Numbered from the stretch's first letter, positions 16,456-26,016 are shown. The stretch is 64,000 nt of DNA from Arcobacter sp. CECT 8983 (GCF_004118855.1 NZ_PDKF01000002.1:124001-188000), one strand, 5' to 3'. The notes: generated by a model from the sequence alone, not told the origin. A program made the numbers and translations.

Positions 16456-19119
16456 ATGGGTTATATTTTTAGATGTTTTATCTTAATTGTTTTTTTATCC
16501 TCTTTATCTTTTGGAAGAAATGATAAGTTGTTCACAAAAAGTGAACTTGACTACATTAATAATAATCCTGTATTAAAAATTTCAATGCTTAACAATTTTG
16601 AACCTTTTTCTTTTGAATTAAGAAATAAACATAAAGGTTTTACTTTAGATATTTTAAAAAGAATAGAAAAAATCAGTGGACTAAAGTTTGAGGTAAAAAC
16701 TTCAAGATGGTCTGATGCTTTAACAAGTTTTAAAGAAAAAGAAGTTGATTTAATATCAGATATCTCTTATACTGATGAAAGAACAGAATATGCTATATAC
16801 ACAAGTCCTTATTATGAGATTCCAACTTTTATATTTGGATTGAAAGCAAATTTAGAATATAAAGATAATAAAAGTTTAATAGGTAAAACTATTGCAGTTT
16901 CAAGAAGTACTTTTTATATAAAACAGTTAAAAAAACTTGGTATAAAAGTTTTAGAATTAGATACAAGTTTTGAAAAAGCACAAGCTGTAATTACTGGAAA
17001 AGCAGACTATTTTTTAGCTTCATATACTACAGGTCAAAAAGCAATAAGTGATAATACCTTTTATACTTTAAAAGTACATGGGGAGTTTACTTCTATAAAA
17101 AAAGAAGACTTAAGATTTGCAACTCATAAAGACAATATTATTTTAAGAGATATAATTGAAAAATCTTTAAATAAAATAGAACCTGAAGAGTTTTCATATT
17201 TAGCAAAAAAGTGGATAAATAATAGATTTGACAATCAAATAAATTTTACAGAACAGGAATTGTCTTTTATTAAATCTAATCCAACAATAAAGTACAGTGA
17301 AGTAAACTGGAAGCCTTTATCAATTATTGAAGATAATAAAATGAAAGGTATCATGGGGGAGTATTTAGACTTAGTTTCACAAAGAACAGGTTTAAATTTT
17401 GAGTTTATACCTTCAAAATCTTGGACTCATGTTTTGCAACAGTTTAAAGAAGGAAAAATTGATTTAGTTCCAGGAGTTGGTTCAAGTCCCCAAGAAAAAC
17501 AATTAGGTTTAATTTCAAATAGATATGCTAAATATCCTTTTGTTATAGTAACAGATGATAGATATACTTATTTAGATAGTTTAGCTGATTTAAAGAATGC
17601 AACAATTGCTGTTCCAAAGTTTTATACAAGTTATAATTTTATAATTAAAAACTATCCTAATATGAAGCTTTTTATAACTGAAGATATTCCAGAAGCTTTA
17701 ATTGCAGTAGAAAATGGAAAAGCAGATGCTTTTGTTGGTCATATTGCAACTTCTTTGTATTATATTTCTGAATTACATCTAAAAAACTTGAAAGTTGCAG
17801 GGACTACTGCATTTGATATCGAACATCACTATTTAATACAAAAAGATATGCCTTTATTATTGTCAATAATTGACAAAGCATTTAATTCTATAACTTTACA
17901 AGAAAGAAAAGATATAAATTCTAATTGGATTCAAACAACGGTTGTAGAAAAGAAAATAGACTATAAATTAGTATTCTTAGTTTTCTTTATTTTTATTATC
18001 ATTCTAACAGTATTTATTTATAGACAAAATATATTAAAAAAATATAACGAAAGACTTAAAGAGTCTTATTCTGATATACAAAGTATTATGAATTCTACAA
18101 TGGAAGCAATCCTAATTACAGAAAATAGAAAATGTATAGAAGTAAATGATTCTGCAGTTGAACTTTTTGGATATTCATCAAAAGAAGAGATGATTGGACA
18201 AGATTTATTGAATTTTATATCAAAAAAACATAGAAGTCTTGTTAAAAATAAAATAAAAAATACAGTAAAAGATCCTTATGAGTTAGAGATTTTAACAGAA
18301 AATAGAACAAATATTAAAGCGCTAGGGAAGGGTGTAAACTTAAAGCTTAGTGGGAAAAATGTAAGAATTTCTTCACTTATTGATATCTCTGATATTAAAA
18401 ATAAAGAAAAACTTTTAATTGAACAATCTAAAATGGCAGCATTAGGTGAAATGATAGGTCATATTGCTCATCAATGGAGACAACCTTTGAGTGTAATAAC
18501 AGTAATTACAACAAGTTGGGAAGTTTATGAGGAACTAGGAATCTTTGATAAGAAAAAAGTTTTAGATGAGGGTAAATTGATTTTATCTAATGCAAAATAT
18601 TTATCACAAACTATTGATGACTTTAGACATTTTATAAAAGGTGAAAACTCTTCTTCTGAGTTTAATATTAAAGATTTAATTGATAATTTAATAAGGCTAT
18701 TAAACCCTTCTATTCAAAATGAACAAATAACTTTAATCTTAAGTAATAAAATAAATAAACAATTAATAGGTGGACAAAATAATATTCTTCAAGCTTTAAT
18801 AAATATCATAAATAATTCAATTGATATTCTAAAACAAAAAAATGAAGACAAACTTATATTTTTAGAAGTAAAAGAAAATAAAGAAAATAAAGTGCAAATC
18901 ATTATAAAAGACAATGGTGGCGGAGTAAATGAAAATATTATTAATAAAATCTTTGAGCCATATTTTACAACAAAACACCAATCCCAAGGAACAGGGCTTG
19001 GTTTATATATGACATATAATATATTAGAAAAAGCAAATGCTTCTATTGAGGCAAAAAATTGTAAATTCACTTATAATAAAAAAGAGTACAAAGGTCTTAG
19101 CTTTACTATTACTTTTTAA
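16456..19119 (+). CDS. Sensor histidine kinase with two SBP_bac_3 periplasmic domains and PAS
   Basis: 887 residues. A signal/anchor (about 1-20) is followed by two tandem extracellular solute-binding family 3 domains (about 28-255 with LKISMLNNFEPFSF; about 265-490 with IKYSEVNWKPLSII), a membrane helix near 507-525, a PAS domain, the Campylobacterota-type H-box MIGHIAHQWRQPLSV, and HATPase (DNGGGVNENI, GTGLGLYM). The arrangement resembles BvgS/EvgS sensors but without receiver and Hpt. The start is ATG 16456 with AAGGAA six bases before; TTG 16453 is also in frame. The SBP folds suggest sensing of an amino acid-like ligand. It converges on the RluA-family gene with an 11-base overlap. Confidence 0.9.
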   Translation: MGYIFRCFILIVFLSSLSFGRNDKLFTKSELDYINNNPVLKISMLNNFEPFSFELRNKHKGFTLDILKRIEKISGLKFEVKTSRWSDALTSFKEKEVDLISDISYTDERTEYAIYTSPYYEIPTFIFGLKANLEYKDNKSLIGKTIAVSRSTFYIKQLKKLGIKVLELDTSFEKAQAVITGKADYFLASYTTGQKAISDNTFYTLKVHGEFTSIKKEDLRFATHKDNIILRDIIEKSLNKIEPEEFSYLAKKWINNRFDNQINFTEQELSFIKSNPTIKYSEVNWKPLSIIEDNKMKGIMGEYLDLVSQRTGLNFEFIPSKSWTHVLQQFKEGKIDLVPGVGSSPQEKQLGLISNRYAKYPFVIVTDDRYTYLDSLADLKNATIAVPKFYTSYNFIIKNYPNMKLFITEDIPEALIAVENGKADAFVGHIATSLYYISELHLKNLKVAGTTAFDIEHHYLIQKDMPLLLSIIDKAFNSITLQERKDINSNWIQTTVVEKKIDYKLVFLVFFIFIIILTVFIYRQNILKKYNERLKESYSDIQSIMNSTMEAILITENRKCIEVNDSAVELFGYSSKEEMIGQDLLNFISKKHRSLVKNKIKNTVKDPYELEILTENRTNIKALGKGVNLKLSGKNVRISSLIDISDIKNKEKLLIEQSKMAALGEMIGHIAHQWRQPLSVITVITTSWEVYEELGIFDKKKVLDEGKLILSNAKYLSQTIDDFRHFIKGENSSSEFNIKDLIDNLIRLLNPSIQNEQITLILSNKINKQLIGGQNNILQALINIINNSIDILKQKNEDKLIFLEVKENKENKVQIIIKDNGGGVNENIINKIFEPYFTTKHQSQGTGLGLYMTYNILEKANASIEAKNCKFTYNKKEYKGLSFTITF

Positions 19120-20029
19120 GAATAAACTCTTTATCAAACTCTTGATATATATCTTTATTCTTTGAGTATATTTTATAAATTGCACCTTTGTATTTAAACT
19201 CTAAATAATTTGCTTGCAACCACAATCTATAAGAACCACTGTGTTTAATTCTTGTTTGTTTAGAAATAGTTTTATTTAAATACTCTTCAGCAACTTCATC
19301 ACAAACACCATAAATAGGGTCACCTAAAATAGTATGACCGATTGAATTAAGATGTATTCTTATTTGATGTTGTCTTCCTGTAATTGGATTAACTTCTATT
19401 AGTGTTAAGTCTTTATCTTTATTGTACTTTAAAGGCTTTACATTAGTTATTGATTCTTTTCCTTCTTCTTTAGAACATGTTGCCATTCTAACGCCAATAG
19501 CTTTTCCCTCTTTTTTTAGGTTTTTATCAATAGTTATTTCTTTTTCAAGTTTACCTTTTACAATGGCAAGATAAGCTTTTTTATACTCTTTTTTTTCAAA
19601 CATAGTTGCGAGGGCATTAGTAGTTTTATTATTACGTCCTACTAAAACTAAACCAGAAGTTTCTGCATCAATTCTATGGGCTTGATTAGCTTTGTCTCCA
19701 AAGTGATATCTTATTTCATCCAAAAGTGAATATTCCGTGCTTTTAGATATAGGGTGAATCATTAAGTTAGATGGCTTATCAAAAATAGCAAAATCAGTAA
19801 ATGTAATAAGAGGATTAAGTCCTCTAGTATGTCCCTCAAAAACAGCCATGTATATATAATCTTCTTCTATAACTTGAGATATCTTATAAGGTACTTTGTT
19901 ACTATTGAAGATTCTACCACGACTAAGCATACGACTCGATATCTTGGGGCTTAGAGTTAAGTCTTGTAATAATGCAATTTGAATAGTTTTACCTTTAGTA
20001 ACTGAAAATTTTTTTAAAGTGAATGGCAA
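19109..20029 (-). CDS. RluA-family 23S rRNA/tRNA pseudouridine synthase
   Basis: 306 residues. The catalytic motif HRIDAETSGLVLVGRN (Asp in HRxDxxTSG) is near residue 120. Further family motifs are KKAYLAIVKG and ITGRQHQIRIHLNSIGHTILGDPIYG. The first 80 residues look like an S4-type RNA-binding domain (LTLSPKISSRMLSRGRIFNSNKV). It isomerises uridines in structured RNA; which positions cannot be told. Convergent with the preceding kinase gene, overlapping by 11 bases, and divergent from purB. Confidence 0.92.
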   Translation of the reverse strand: MPFTLKKFSVTKGKTIQIALLQDLTLSPKISSRMLSRGRIFNSNKVPYKISQVIEEDYIYMAVFEGHTRGLNPLITFTDFAIFDKPSNLMIHPISKSTEYSLLDEIRYHFGDKANQAHRIDAETSGLVLVGRNNKTTNALATMFEKKEYKKAYLAIVKGKLEKEITIDKNLKKEGKAIGVRMATCSKEEGKESITNVKPLKYNKDKDLTLIEVNPITGRQHQIRIHLNSIGHTILGDPIYGVCDEVAEEYLNKTISKQTRIKHSGSYRLWLQANYLEFKYKGAIYKIYSKNKDIYQEFDKEFILKK

Positions 20030-20178
20030 TATTGTATCCTAGAAATTAAGTAAAATTTTAGGCAAAAGATATACAAAAATTAATATAAAATTTTGGCTAA
20101 TTTAGATAACATATCATACTAAAAAAATAAGAAGTTTTTAATAAAATTTAATAAATATAGATTACAAGGGATTTGCAA

Positions 20179-21510
20179 ATGGTTGAAAGATATGCCAGAG
20201 AAGAAATGAAAAAACATTGGACACAACATGCAAGATATGCTGCATGGCTTGAAGTAGAAAAAGCTGCAGTAAAAGCATGGAATAAATTGGGGCTTATCCC
20301 TGATGAAGATTGTAAAAAAATCGTTGAAAATGCTACTTTCTCTGTTGAAAGAATTGAAGAGATTGAAGCAGTTACAAAACACGATTTAATTGCATTTAAT
20401 ACAAGTGTTTCAGAATCACTTGGAGAAGAATCAAGATGGTTCCACTACGGAATGACTTCTTCAGATGCAGTTGATACAGGTGTTGCATTACAAATGAGAG
20501 ACTCTTTAAAAATTGTTATTGATGATGTAAAGATGTTAATGGAGTCTATTGAAAAAAGAGCCCAAGAGCATAAGTTTACACTAATGGTAGGAAGAAGCCA
20601 TGGTATCCATGGGGAGCCTATTACATTTGGTCTTACTCTTGCAGTTTGGTATGACGAAATGGCAAGACACCTTAAAAATCTTGAAGAGACTATGGAAGTT
20701 ATTTCTGTAGGTCAAATCTCTGGAGCTATGGGTAACTTTGCTCACGCTCCATTAGAGCTTGAAGAGTATGCAATGGCAGAACTTGGGCTTAAACCTGAAC
20801 CTTGTTCAAACCAAGTTGTTCATAGAGATAGATACGCTAGACTTGCAACGGCACTTGCAACAATGGCTTCTTCTATTGAAAAGTTTGCAGTTCAAGTAAG
20901 ACACTTACAAAGAACAGAAGTTTATGAAGCAGAAGAGTTTTTTGCAAAAGGTCAAAAAGGTTCTTCTGCAATGCCTCACAAAAGAAATCCTATCTTAACT
21001 GAAAATATCACAGGTCTTGCAAGAACAATCAGAGCTTATGCAATTCCTGCAATGGAAAATGTTGCATTATGGCATGAAAGAGATATTTCACACTCATCAA
21101 GTGAAAGATTCTGGTTACCAGATGCATTTATTACAACTGACTTCATGCTTCATAGAATGAATAATGTAATCGCTAACTTAACAGTTATGCCAGAAAATAT
21201 GATGAAAAACTTAAACCAAACTGGTGGATTAGTATTCTCACAAAGAGTATTATTAGAACTTCCAAAAGCTGGTGTTTCAAGAGAAGATGCTTATAAAATC
21301 GTTCAAAGAAATGCAATGAAAGTTTGGGAAGAGATTCAACAAGGAAAACCAACTACAAATGAAAATGGTGAATCATTATACTTAGGACACTTATTAGCAG
21401 ATGAAGATTTAAGAGCTAAATTAAGTGAAGAGCAAATTAGAGAGTGTTTTAACTACGACTACTACACTAAAAATGTAGATGCAATTTTCAACAGAGTTTT
21501 TAAAAAATAA
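20179..21510 (+). CDS. purB: Adenylosuccinate lyase
   Basis: 443 residues. Catalyses two fumarate-releasing steps of purine synthesis (SAICAR to AICAR and adenylosuccinate to AMP). Signature GSSAMPHKRNPI near residue 262 contains the catalytic serine loop, and TSSDAVDTG and GRSHGIHGEPITFG carry conserved His residues of the fumarase/ASL superfamily. Start chosen at ATG 20179, with AAGGG 9 bases upstream; a TTG two codons earlier is too close to that site. Followed after 29 bases by nrdA, a pairing also known in other Campylobacterota. Confidence 0.96.
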   Translation: MVERYAREEMKKHWTQHARYAAWLEVEKAAVKAWNKLGLIPDEDCKKIVENATFSVERIEEIEAVTKHDLIAFNTSVSESLGEESRWFHYGMTSSDAVDTGVALQMRDSLKIVIDDVKMLMESIEKRAQEHKFTLMVGRSHGIHGEPITFGLTLAVWYDEMARHLKNLEETMEVISVGQISGAMGNFAHAPLELEEYAMAELGLKPEPCSNQVVHRDRYARLATALATMASSIEKFAVQVRHLQRTEVYEAEEFFAKGQKGSSAMPHKRNPILTENITGLARTIRAYAIPAMENVALWHERDISHSSSERFWLPDAFITTDFMLHRMNNVIANLTVMPENMMKNLNQTGGLVFSQRVLLELPKAGVSREDAYKIVQRNAMKVWEEIQQGKPTTNENGESLYLGHLLADEDLRAKLSEEQIRECFNYDYYTKNVDAIFNRVFKK

Positions 21511-21539
21511 ATAAATTATAATCGAAAAAGGCAAGCAAT

Positions 21540-23924
21540 ATGGCAATTATGATTAAAAAAAGAAACGGGAGAAAAGAGGTTTTAGATATCACTAAAATCC
21601 AAAAAATGACAATCGATGCAACAAAAGATTTAGATGGAGTATCTCAATCTGAGTTGGAACTTGATGCACAAATTAAGTTTGTTGATGGAATGAGTTCTGC
21701 TGATATTCAAGATGCACTGATTAAAACAGCAGTAGAAAAAATTGATATTGATGTTCCAAACTGGACATTTGTAGCAGCAAGACTGTTTTTATTTGACCTT
21801 TACCATAGAGTTGGAAAATCAACTCATGGAATCAAAGGTGAGCCATATTGCCATTTAAAAGACTATTTAAGATATGGAAAAGAAGCAGGTAGGTTAATCC
21901 CTAATCTTGGTGAAGGTTTCGACTTAGATGATTTAAATGAGTATATAGATTCAGACAGAGACTTATTATTTAACTATCTTGGAATCAAAACTTTATATGA
22001 TAGATATCTAATCAAAAATAAAGATGGAAATCCAATAGAACTTCCTCAGCATATGTTTATGGCTATTGCTATGTTCTTAGCTCAAAATGAAGAGAATAAA
22101 CAACAAAGAGCAAAAGAGTTCTATGATGTAGTATCTAAGTTTGAAGTTATGCTTGCAACACCAACATTATCAAATGCAAGAACAAATAGACACCAACTAA
22201 GCTCTTGTTATATTGGTTCAAGTCCAGATAATATTGAAGGTATCTTTGATGGATATAAAGAGATGGCATTACTATCTAAATATGGTGGTGGTATTGGTTG
22301 GGATTGGAATCAAATCAGAGCCTTAGGTGGTTCTATTGATAGCCATAAAAATGCAGCTGGTGGTACAGTTCCATTCCTTAAAATTACAAACGATATTGCA
22401 ATTGCAGTTGACCAATTAGGTACTAGAAAAGGTGCAATTGCAGTATATGTTGAACCATGGCATATGGATATTTCAGATTTCATTGATTTAAAAAAGAACT
22501 CTGGTGAAGAAAGAAGAAGAGCTCATGATTTATTTCCTTCATTATGGATTACAGACCTATTTATGGAAAGAATTCTAGAAGACTCTCATTGGACTTTATT
22601 TGACCCATTTGAAGTAAAAGATTTATCAGAACTTCATGGTGATGAGTTCAAGAAAAGATATGAAGAGTATGAAAATGACGAGTCTATTACAAAAGATAGA
22701 ATCAAAGCAAAAGATTTATGGAAAAAAATTCTAACTTCTTATTTTGAATCTGGAAGCCCATTTTTATGCTTTAAAGATAATGCAAATAGAGCTAACCCAA
22801 ATTCTCACGTTGGTCATATTAGGTCTTCAAATCTTTGTACGGAGATTTTCCAAAATACAAACCCTAACCACTATAAAATTAAGTTAGAGTTTGAAGATGG
22901 AACAATTGAAACATATGAAGAAGAGGATACTATTCTTATAGATGGTGGACAAGAAAAGAAAGCTAATAAAGTAACTGCACTTGACTCTATAAACGGTAAA
23001 AAAGTATTTATAGTTGAAAAAGAGAAAATTGATGGAGATACAGCTGTATGTAACTTAGCATCAGTAAACTTATCTAGAATCAACACAAAAGAAGATATTG
23101 AGAGAGTTGTTCCAATTGCAGTTAGAATGCTTGATAATGTAATTGACTTAAACTTCTATCCTCTAAGAAAAGTAAAAGCTACAAACTTAAAATCAAGATC
23201 TATTGGTCTTGGTGTTATGGGTGAGTCTCAAATGCTTGCAGAACAAAAGCTTGTATGGGGTAGTGAAGAACACTTTAAGAAGATTGATTCAGTTATGGAA
23301 GCAATCTCTTATAATGCAATTAGATCTTCAAGTGAACTTGCAGTTGAAAAAGGTATTTATCCTACATTTGAAGGTTCAAACTGGTCTAAAGGTATTATGC
23401 CACATGACCATGCACCACAATCAGTTAATGCACTTGTAGATAAAGACCTATTTGATGCAGGATATGATTGGGAAGTATTAAGAGAACAAGTAAAAACAAA
23501 TGGTATGAGAAATGGTTACTTAATGGCTATTGCTCCTACATCATCTATTTCGATTCTTGTTGGAACAACACAAGCGATTGAACCAGTTTATAAAAGAAAA
23601 TGGTTTGAAGAGAACTTATCAGGACTTATTCCTGTAGTTGTACCAAACTTAAGTCCTGAAACTTGGGTTTATTATACACCAGCATATGAAGTAGATCAAA
23701 TAGATATTATTAAAGCTGCTGCTGTTAGACAAAAATGGATTGACCAGGGGCAAAGTACAAATATCTTTATGAGTTTAGAAAAAGCAAGTGGTAAATATCT
23801 ACATGAGATTTATACTACAGCTTGGAAGCTAGGTCTTAAATCAACATATTATTTAAGATCTCAATCTCCTGAGGCTTCTAATGATGTTGAGGATAGAAGT
23901 ATGGAGTGTGCAGGTTGTCAATAA
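21540..23924 (+). CDS. nrdA: Ribonucleoside-diphosphate reductase alpha subunit, class Ia
   Basis: 794 residues. Makes deoxynucleotides with NrdB. An N-terminal ATP-cone (about 4-92, RNGRKEVLDITKIQ) gives allosteric control. Catalytic parts visible are SSCYIGS, the NLCTEIF core, LASVNLS and the C-terminal redox pair C790-x-x-C793. A roughly 60-residue acidic insert (NHYKIKLEFEDGTIETYEEED onward) separates NLCTEIF from AVCNLASVNL; a comparable insert occurs in Campylobacter and Helicobacter NrdA and is not seen in E. coli. ATG at 21540 with AAAAGG upstream. Likely in one unit with purB. Confidence 0.96.
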   Translation: MAIMIKKRNGRKEVLDITKIQKMTIDATKDLDGVSQSELELDAQIKFVDGMSSADIQDALIKTAVEKIDIDVPNWTFVAARLFLFDLYHRVGKSTHGIKGEPYCHLKDYLRYGKEAGRLIPNLGEGFDLDDLNEYIDSDRDLLFNYLGIKTLYDRYLIKNKDGNPIELPQHMFMAIAMFLAQNEENKQQRAKEFYDVVSKFEVMLATPTLSNARTNRHQLSSCYIGSSPDNIEGIFDGYKEMALLSKYGGGIGWDWNQIRALGGSIDSHKNAAGGTVPFLKITNDIAIAVDQLGTRKGAIAVYVEPWHMDISDFIDLKKNSGEERRRAHDLFPSLWITDLFMERILEDSHWTLFDPFEVKDLSELHGDEFKKRYEEYENDESITKDRIKAKDLWKKILTSYFESGSPFLCFKDNANRANPNSHVGHIRSSNLCTEIFQNTNPNHYKIKLEFEDGTIETYEEEDTILIDGGQEKKANKVTALDSINGKKVFIVEKEKIDGDTAVCNLASVNLSRINTKEDIERVVPIAVRMLDNVIDLNFYPLRKVKATNLKSRSIGLGVMGESQMLAEQKLVWGSEEHFKKIDSVMEAISYNAIRSSSELAVEKGIYPTFEGSNWSKGIMPHDHAPQSVNALVDKDLFDAGYDWEVLREQVKTNGMRNGYLMAIAPTSSISILVGTTQAIEPVYKRKWFEENLSGLIPVVVPNLSPETWVYYTPAYEVDQIDIIKAAAVRQKWIDQGQSTNIFMSLEKASGKYLHEIYTTAWKLGLKSTYYLRSQSPEASNDVEDRSMECAGCQ

Positions 23925-23998
23925 GATAACCTTACACTTTTTATATACAAAAGTCTAAAATTAAAATATATAATGTCAAAAAACAGAGGTAAATAAAA

Positions 23999-25018
23999 GT
24001 GGGAAGAAAAACGATATATAATCCAGATTCTAAAGAGACTTTCAATGAAAGAAGAATCTTTGGGGGAAATCCCGATGGAATGATTAACTTCACTAAAATG
24101 AAGTATCAATGGGCTTTAAGACTTTGGGATACGATGGAAGCAAATACATGGTTCCCTAAAGAAGTACAAATGACTGGTGATGCTAAAGATTATAAGTACT
24201 TAAGCCCAGCAGAGAAAAGAATGTATGATTTAGTACTTTCTCAATTAATCTTTATGGATTCTTTACAAACAAATAACTTAATGGATAATATTAATCCATA
24301 TATCACTGTTCCTGAGATTAATGCTTGTTTATCAAGACAATCTTATGAAGAAGCAAATCACTCAAAGTCATACGCAGTTATGGTTGAGTCTATTTCTGAT
24401 AATACAGATGAGATTTATGATAAGTGGAAAACAGATGAGAAGTTAAGAGAAAAGAATAACTATATTGCAGAGGTTTATCATAACTTAGCAGGGGATATTA
24501 CTGATCAAAAGATAGTATTAGCTATGTTTGCTAACCAAATCTTAGAAGGATTATATTTCTATGCTGGATTTGCAGCAATGTATGCCCTTGGAAAATCAGG
24601 GAAAATGCTTGGTTCTTCTCAAATGATTAGATTTATTCAAAGGGATGAAGTAACTCATTTACTTCTTTTCCAAAATATGATTAACTCTACAAGAAAAGAG
24701 AGACCTGATTTATTTACTCCTGAATTAGAACAAATTGTAAGAGGTATGTTTAAAAAAGCAGTAGAACTTGAATCTTCTTGGGGTGCATATATTACTCAAG
24801 GACAGATTTTAGGGTTTACAGACGCTATTATCACTCAATATATCCAATATCTTGCAGATAGAAGACTTGAAGCAGTTGGTTATGCTCCTGAGTATAATGT
24901 GAAGCATCCTATTCCTTGGGTTGATGGGTATGCAAGTTTTAATGACCAGAGAACTAACTTCTTTGAAGGGAATGTAGTAAACTACTCGAAGGGTTCTATC
25001 GACTTCGACGACTTCTAA
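23999..25018 (+). CDS. nrdB: Ribonucleoside-diphosphate reductase beta subunit, class Ia
   Basis: 339 residues, the radical-generating diiron subunit. Metal and radical residues are in place: Asp in FMDSLQTNN, the ExxHxxxY string in [10 protein letters not shown] (Tyr equivalent to the stable tyrosyl radical), and the second Glu/His set in [13 protein letters not shown]. Translation starts at GTG 23999 with AGAGG about nine bases upstream. The 74-base gap after nrdA holds a TATAAT-like box at 23969-23974, so nrdB may also have its own promoter. A strong terminator starts within its stop codon. Confidence 0.96.
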   Translation: MGRKTIYNPDSKETFNERRIFGGNPDGMINFTKMKYQWALRLWDTMEANTWFPKEVQMTGDAKDYKYLSPAEKRMYDLVLSQLIFMDSLQTNNLMDNINPYITVPEINACLSRQSYEEANHSKSYAVMVESISDNTDEIYDKWKTDEKLREKNNYIAEVYHNLAGDITDQKIVLAMFANQILEGLYFYAGFAAMYALGKSGKMLGSSQMIRFIQRDEVTHLLLFQNMINSTRKERPDLFTPELEQIVRGMFKKAVELESSWGAYITQGQILGFTDAIITQYIQYLADRRLEAVGYAPEYNVKHPIPWVDGYASFNDQRTNFFEGNVVNYSKGSIDFDDF

Positions 25019-25047
25019 AAAAAGAGTTTTATTAATAACTCTTTTTT
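25018..25047 (+). terminator. Rho-independent terminator after nrdB
   Basis: An 11-base perfect stem (AAAAAAGAGTT at 25018-25028, AACTCTTTTTT at 25037-25047) with an 8-base loop and a T6 tail begins at the last base of the nrdB stop codon. Confidence 0.85.
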
Positions 25048-25137
25048 GAAATTTCTGCGTTATCGTGGAAATTTCATCAGTCACTTACTTTAGTAAGCTC
25101 CCAATAAAATTGCCACTCTGGCCTTGAACTTTCTAAA
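25048..25137. repeat. Possible dispersed intergenic repeat element
   Basis: This stretch is visibly richer in GC than its surroundings and carries internal symmetry: the palindrome GAAATTTC occurs twice (25048, 25069) and CTTAC-TTTA-GTAAG forms a small hairpin (25084-25097). It follows the nrdB terminator and encodes no protein. It looks like one of the short mobile or repetitive intergenic sequences of this group, but only one copy is in the window, so the call is tentative. Confidence 0.35.
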
Positions 25138-25461
25138 AAATAATTCTCACTAAAACTCTTTTCATGTATATGTTTATACTATAAAATAATTATGTCTTAT
25201 AATAGAATTATAGTATTTATAAGCATATGGTTTTTTGATAAAATATGAAATGTTTTAATCAATTAATTAAAAAGTGTAGCAATATTTTGAAATTTTGCGT
25301 TAACATAAAAACTTTTTTATAGTAAATTCTACAAAATATAAAGTATAAGAGATAATAATTATGTAGATAATATCGTATCTGTATCAGCACTTCTGTAAAA
25401 AAATAATTTTATTATACTATAATTAAACTATACTAAAGCCCCATTATAAGGTACTTTGTGT
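25138..25461. other. AT-rich spacer, no gene seen
   Basis: About 320 bases of very AT-rich sequence with frequent stops in all frames on both strands, several TATAAT-like strings and no credible ribosome site plus reading frame. I see no RNA gene signature in it. Confidence 0.5.
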
Positions 25462-25490
25462 TTGACATTTATAAAAAAATAATGTATACT
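25462..25490 (+). promoter_or_regulatory. Near-consensus sigma-70 promoter without an ordinary gene
   Basis: TTGACA at 25462-25467, a 17-base spacer, then TATACT at 25485-25490. A perfect -35 is unusual here because Campylobacterota promoters mostly lack one. The predicted transcript starts near 25497, carries a small hairpin (CTATAT-TTG-ATATAG, 25500-25514), a Shine-Dalgarno AAAGGA at 25543-25548, and only tiny frames, before a strong terminator at 25777-25807. Confidence 0.6.
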
Positions 25491-25552
25491 CTGTTTGTGC
25501 TATATTTGATATAGTGATTTTATAATGTGATGTAATATCAGAAAGGAAAAAT

Positions 25553-25594
25553 GTGGTTAACTTTATCATAAAAATAATTATCAAAAAAAAATAA
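25553..25594 (+). CDS. Possible 13-residue hydrophobic-basic peptide
   Basis: GTG at 25553 follows AAAGGA by four bases and opens a 13-codon frame reading MVNFIIKIIIKKK. An overlapping ATG at 25551 gives only six residues. The peptide is a short hydrophobic run with a lysine tail, downstream of a strong promoter. It may be a leader peptide, a type I toxin-like peptide, or chance; the sequence does not decide. Confidence 0.25.
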   Translation: MVNFIIKIIIKKK

Positions 25595-25597
25595 GTA

Positions 25598-25625
25598 AGA
25601 TAAAAGAGTTATAAAACTTTTATCT
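25598..25625 (+). other. RNA hairpin in the orphan transcript
   Basis: A perfect 9-base inverted repeat (AGATAAAAG at 25598-25606, CTTTTATCT at 25617-25625) with a 10-base loop lies just after the 13-codon frame. No T tract follows, so it is more likely a structural part of the RNA than a terminator. Confidence 0.4.
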
Positions 25626-25776
25626 CTACTCATGTGGTTATGAATAATGACATAAATAGTCTTTTATATTTCTTTAAATACTTAGTTAGTTTATTGCACA
25701 ATTGCAAGAATGAGTCCAGCCTTTGTTAAAGCCGAGTGTTTTAGAATAGTTTTTGGAAAAGAACGAGTATGTTTGA

Positions 25777-25807
25777 ATAAAAAGAGTGACTAACTCACTC
25801 TTTTTAT
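25777..25807. terminator. Strong bidirectional terminator hairpin
   Basis: A perfect 13-base stem (ATAAAAAGAGTGA / TCACTCTTTTTAT) with a 5-base loop and T5/A5 flanks. It could end the orphan transcript from 25497. Confidence 0.7.
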
Positions 25808-25887
25808 GAGTTACGCAGTTCAAAAAATTATGATAAAACAAGAGGGAAGTCGCTAGACCTTTGGCAACATGGCTGGTTGCTTTTTGC

Positions 25888-25913
25888 GATACTTTTTTCA
25901 ACAAAAAAGTATC
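25888..25913. terminator. Hairpin with CAAC loop, terminator-like
   Basis: A perfect 11-base stem (GATACTTTTTT at 25888-25898, AAAAAAGTATC at 25903-25913) closed by a 4-base loop. The T run is inside the stem and no T tract follows, so termination is uncertain; the stem itself is clear. Confidence 0.45.
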
Positions 25914-26016
25914 ATCCACAAAGGCTTTAGCCTTTATAGTGCTAATATTATTTTGTAACTTGAATGAAACCAAGCCCTAATAAAATTATAATATCAAATA
26001 TAAAAAAGGGTAAATC

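Larger units (their letters stand above)
25690..25975. repeat. Structured, hairpin-rich element (possible degenerate repeat)
   Basis: Compared with the AT-rich flanks this segment is richer in GC and unusually rich in stems: 25777-25807 (13 bp), 25888-25913 (11 bp) and AAAGGC-TTTA-GCCTTT at 25919-25934. The minus strand is open for 95 codons (25686-25973) and the plus strand for about 43 codons (25850-25979, VARPLATWLVAF...), but neither has a ribosome site or recognisable domain. I regard it as a noncoding repeat or the decayed remnant of a mobile element rather than a gene. Confidence 0.35.

Noticed and set aside
22840-23060. Possible intein or foreign insert in nrdA
   Set aside because: The segment is only about 60 residues, has no splicing motifs and resembles the insert seen in Campylobacter/Helicobacter NrdA.
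25686-25973. 95-codon open frame on the minus strand in the gap after nrdB
   Set aside because: It has no ribosome site, no recognisable domain, and crosses several strong hairpins including a 13-bp terminator; it is more likely a by-product of a structured repeat.
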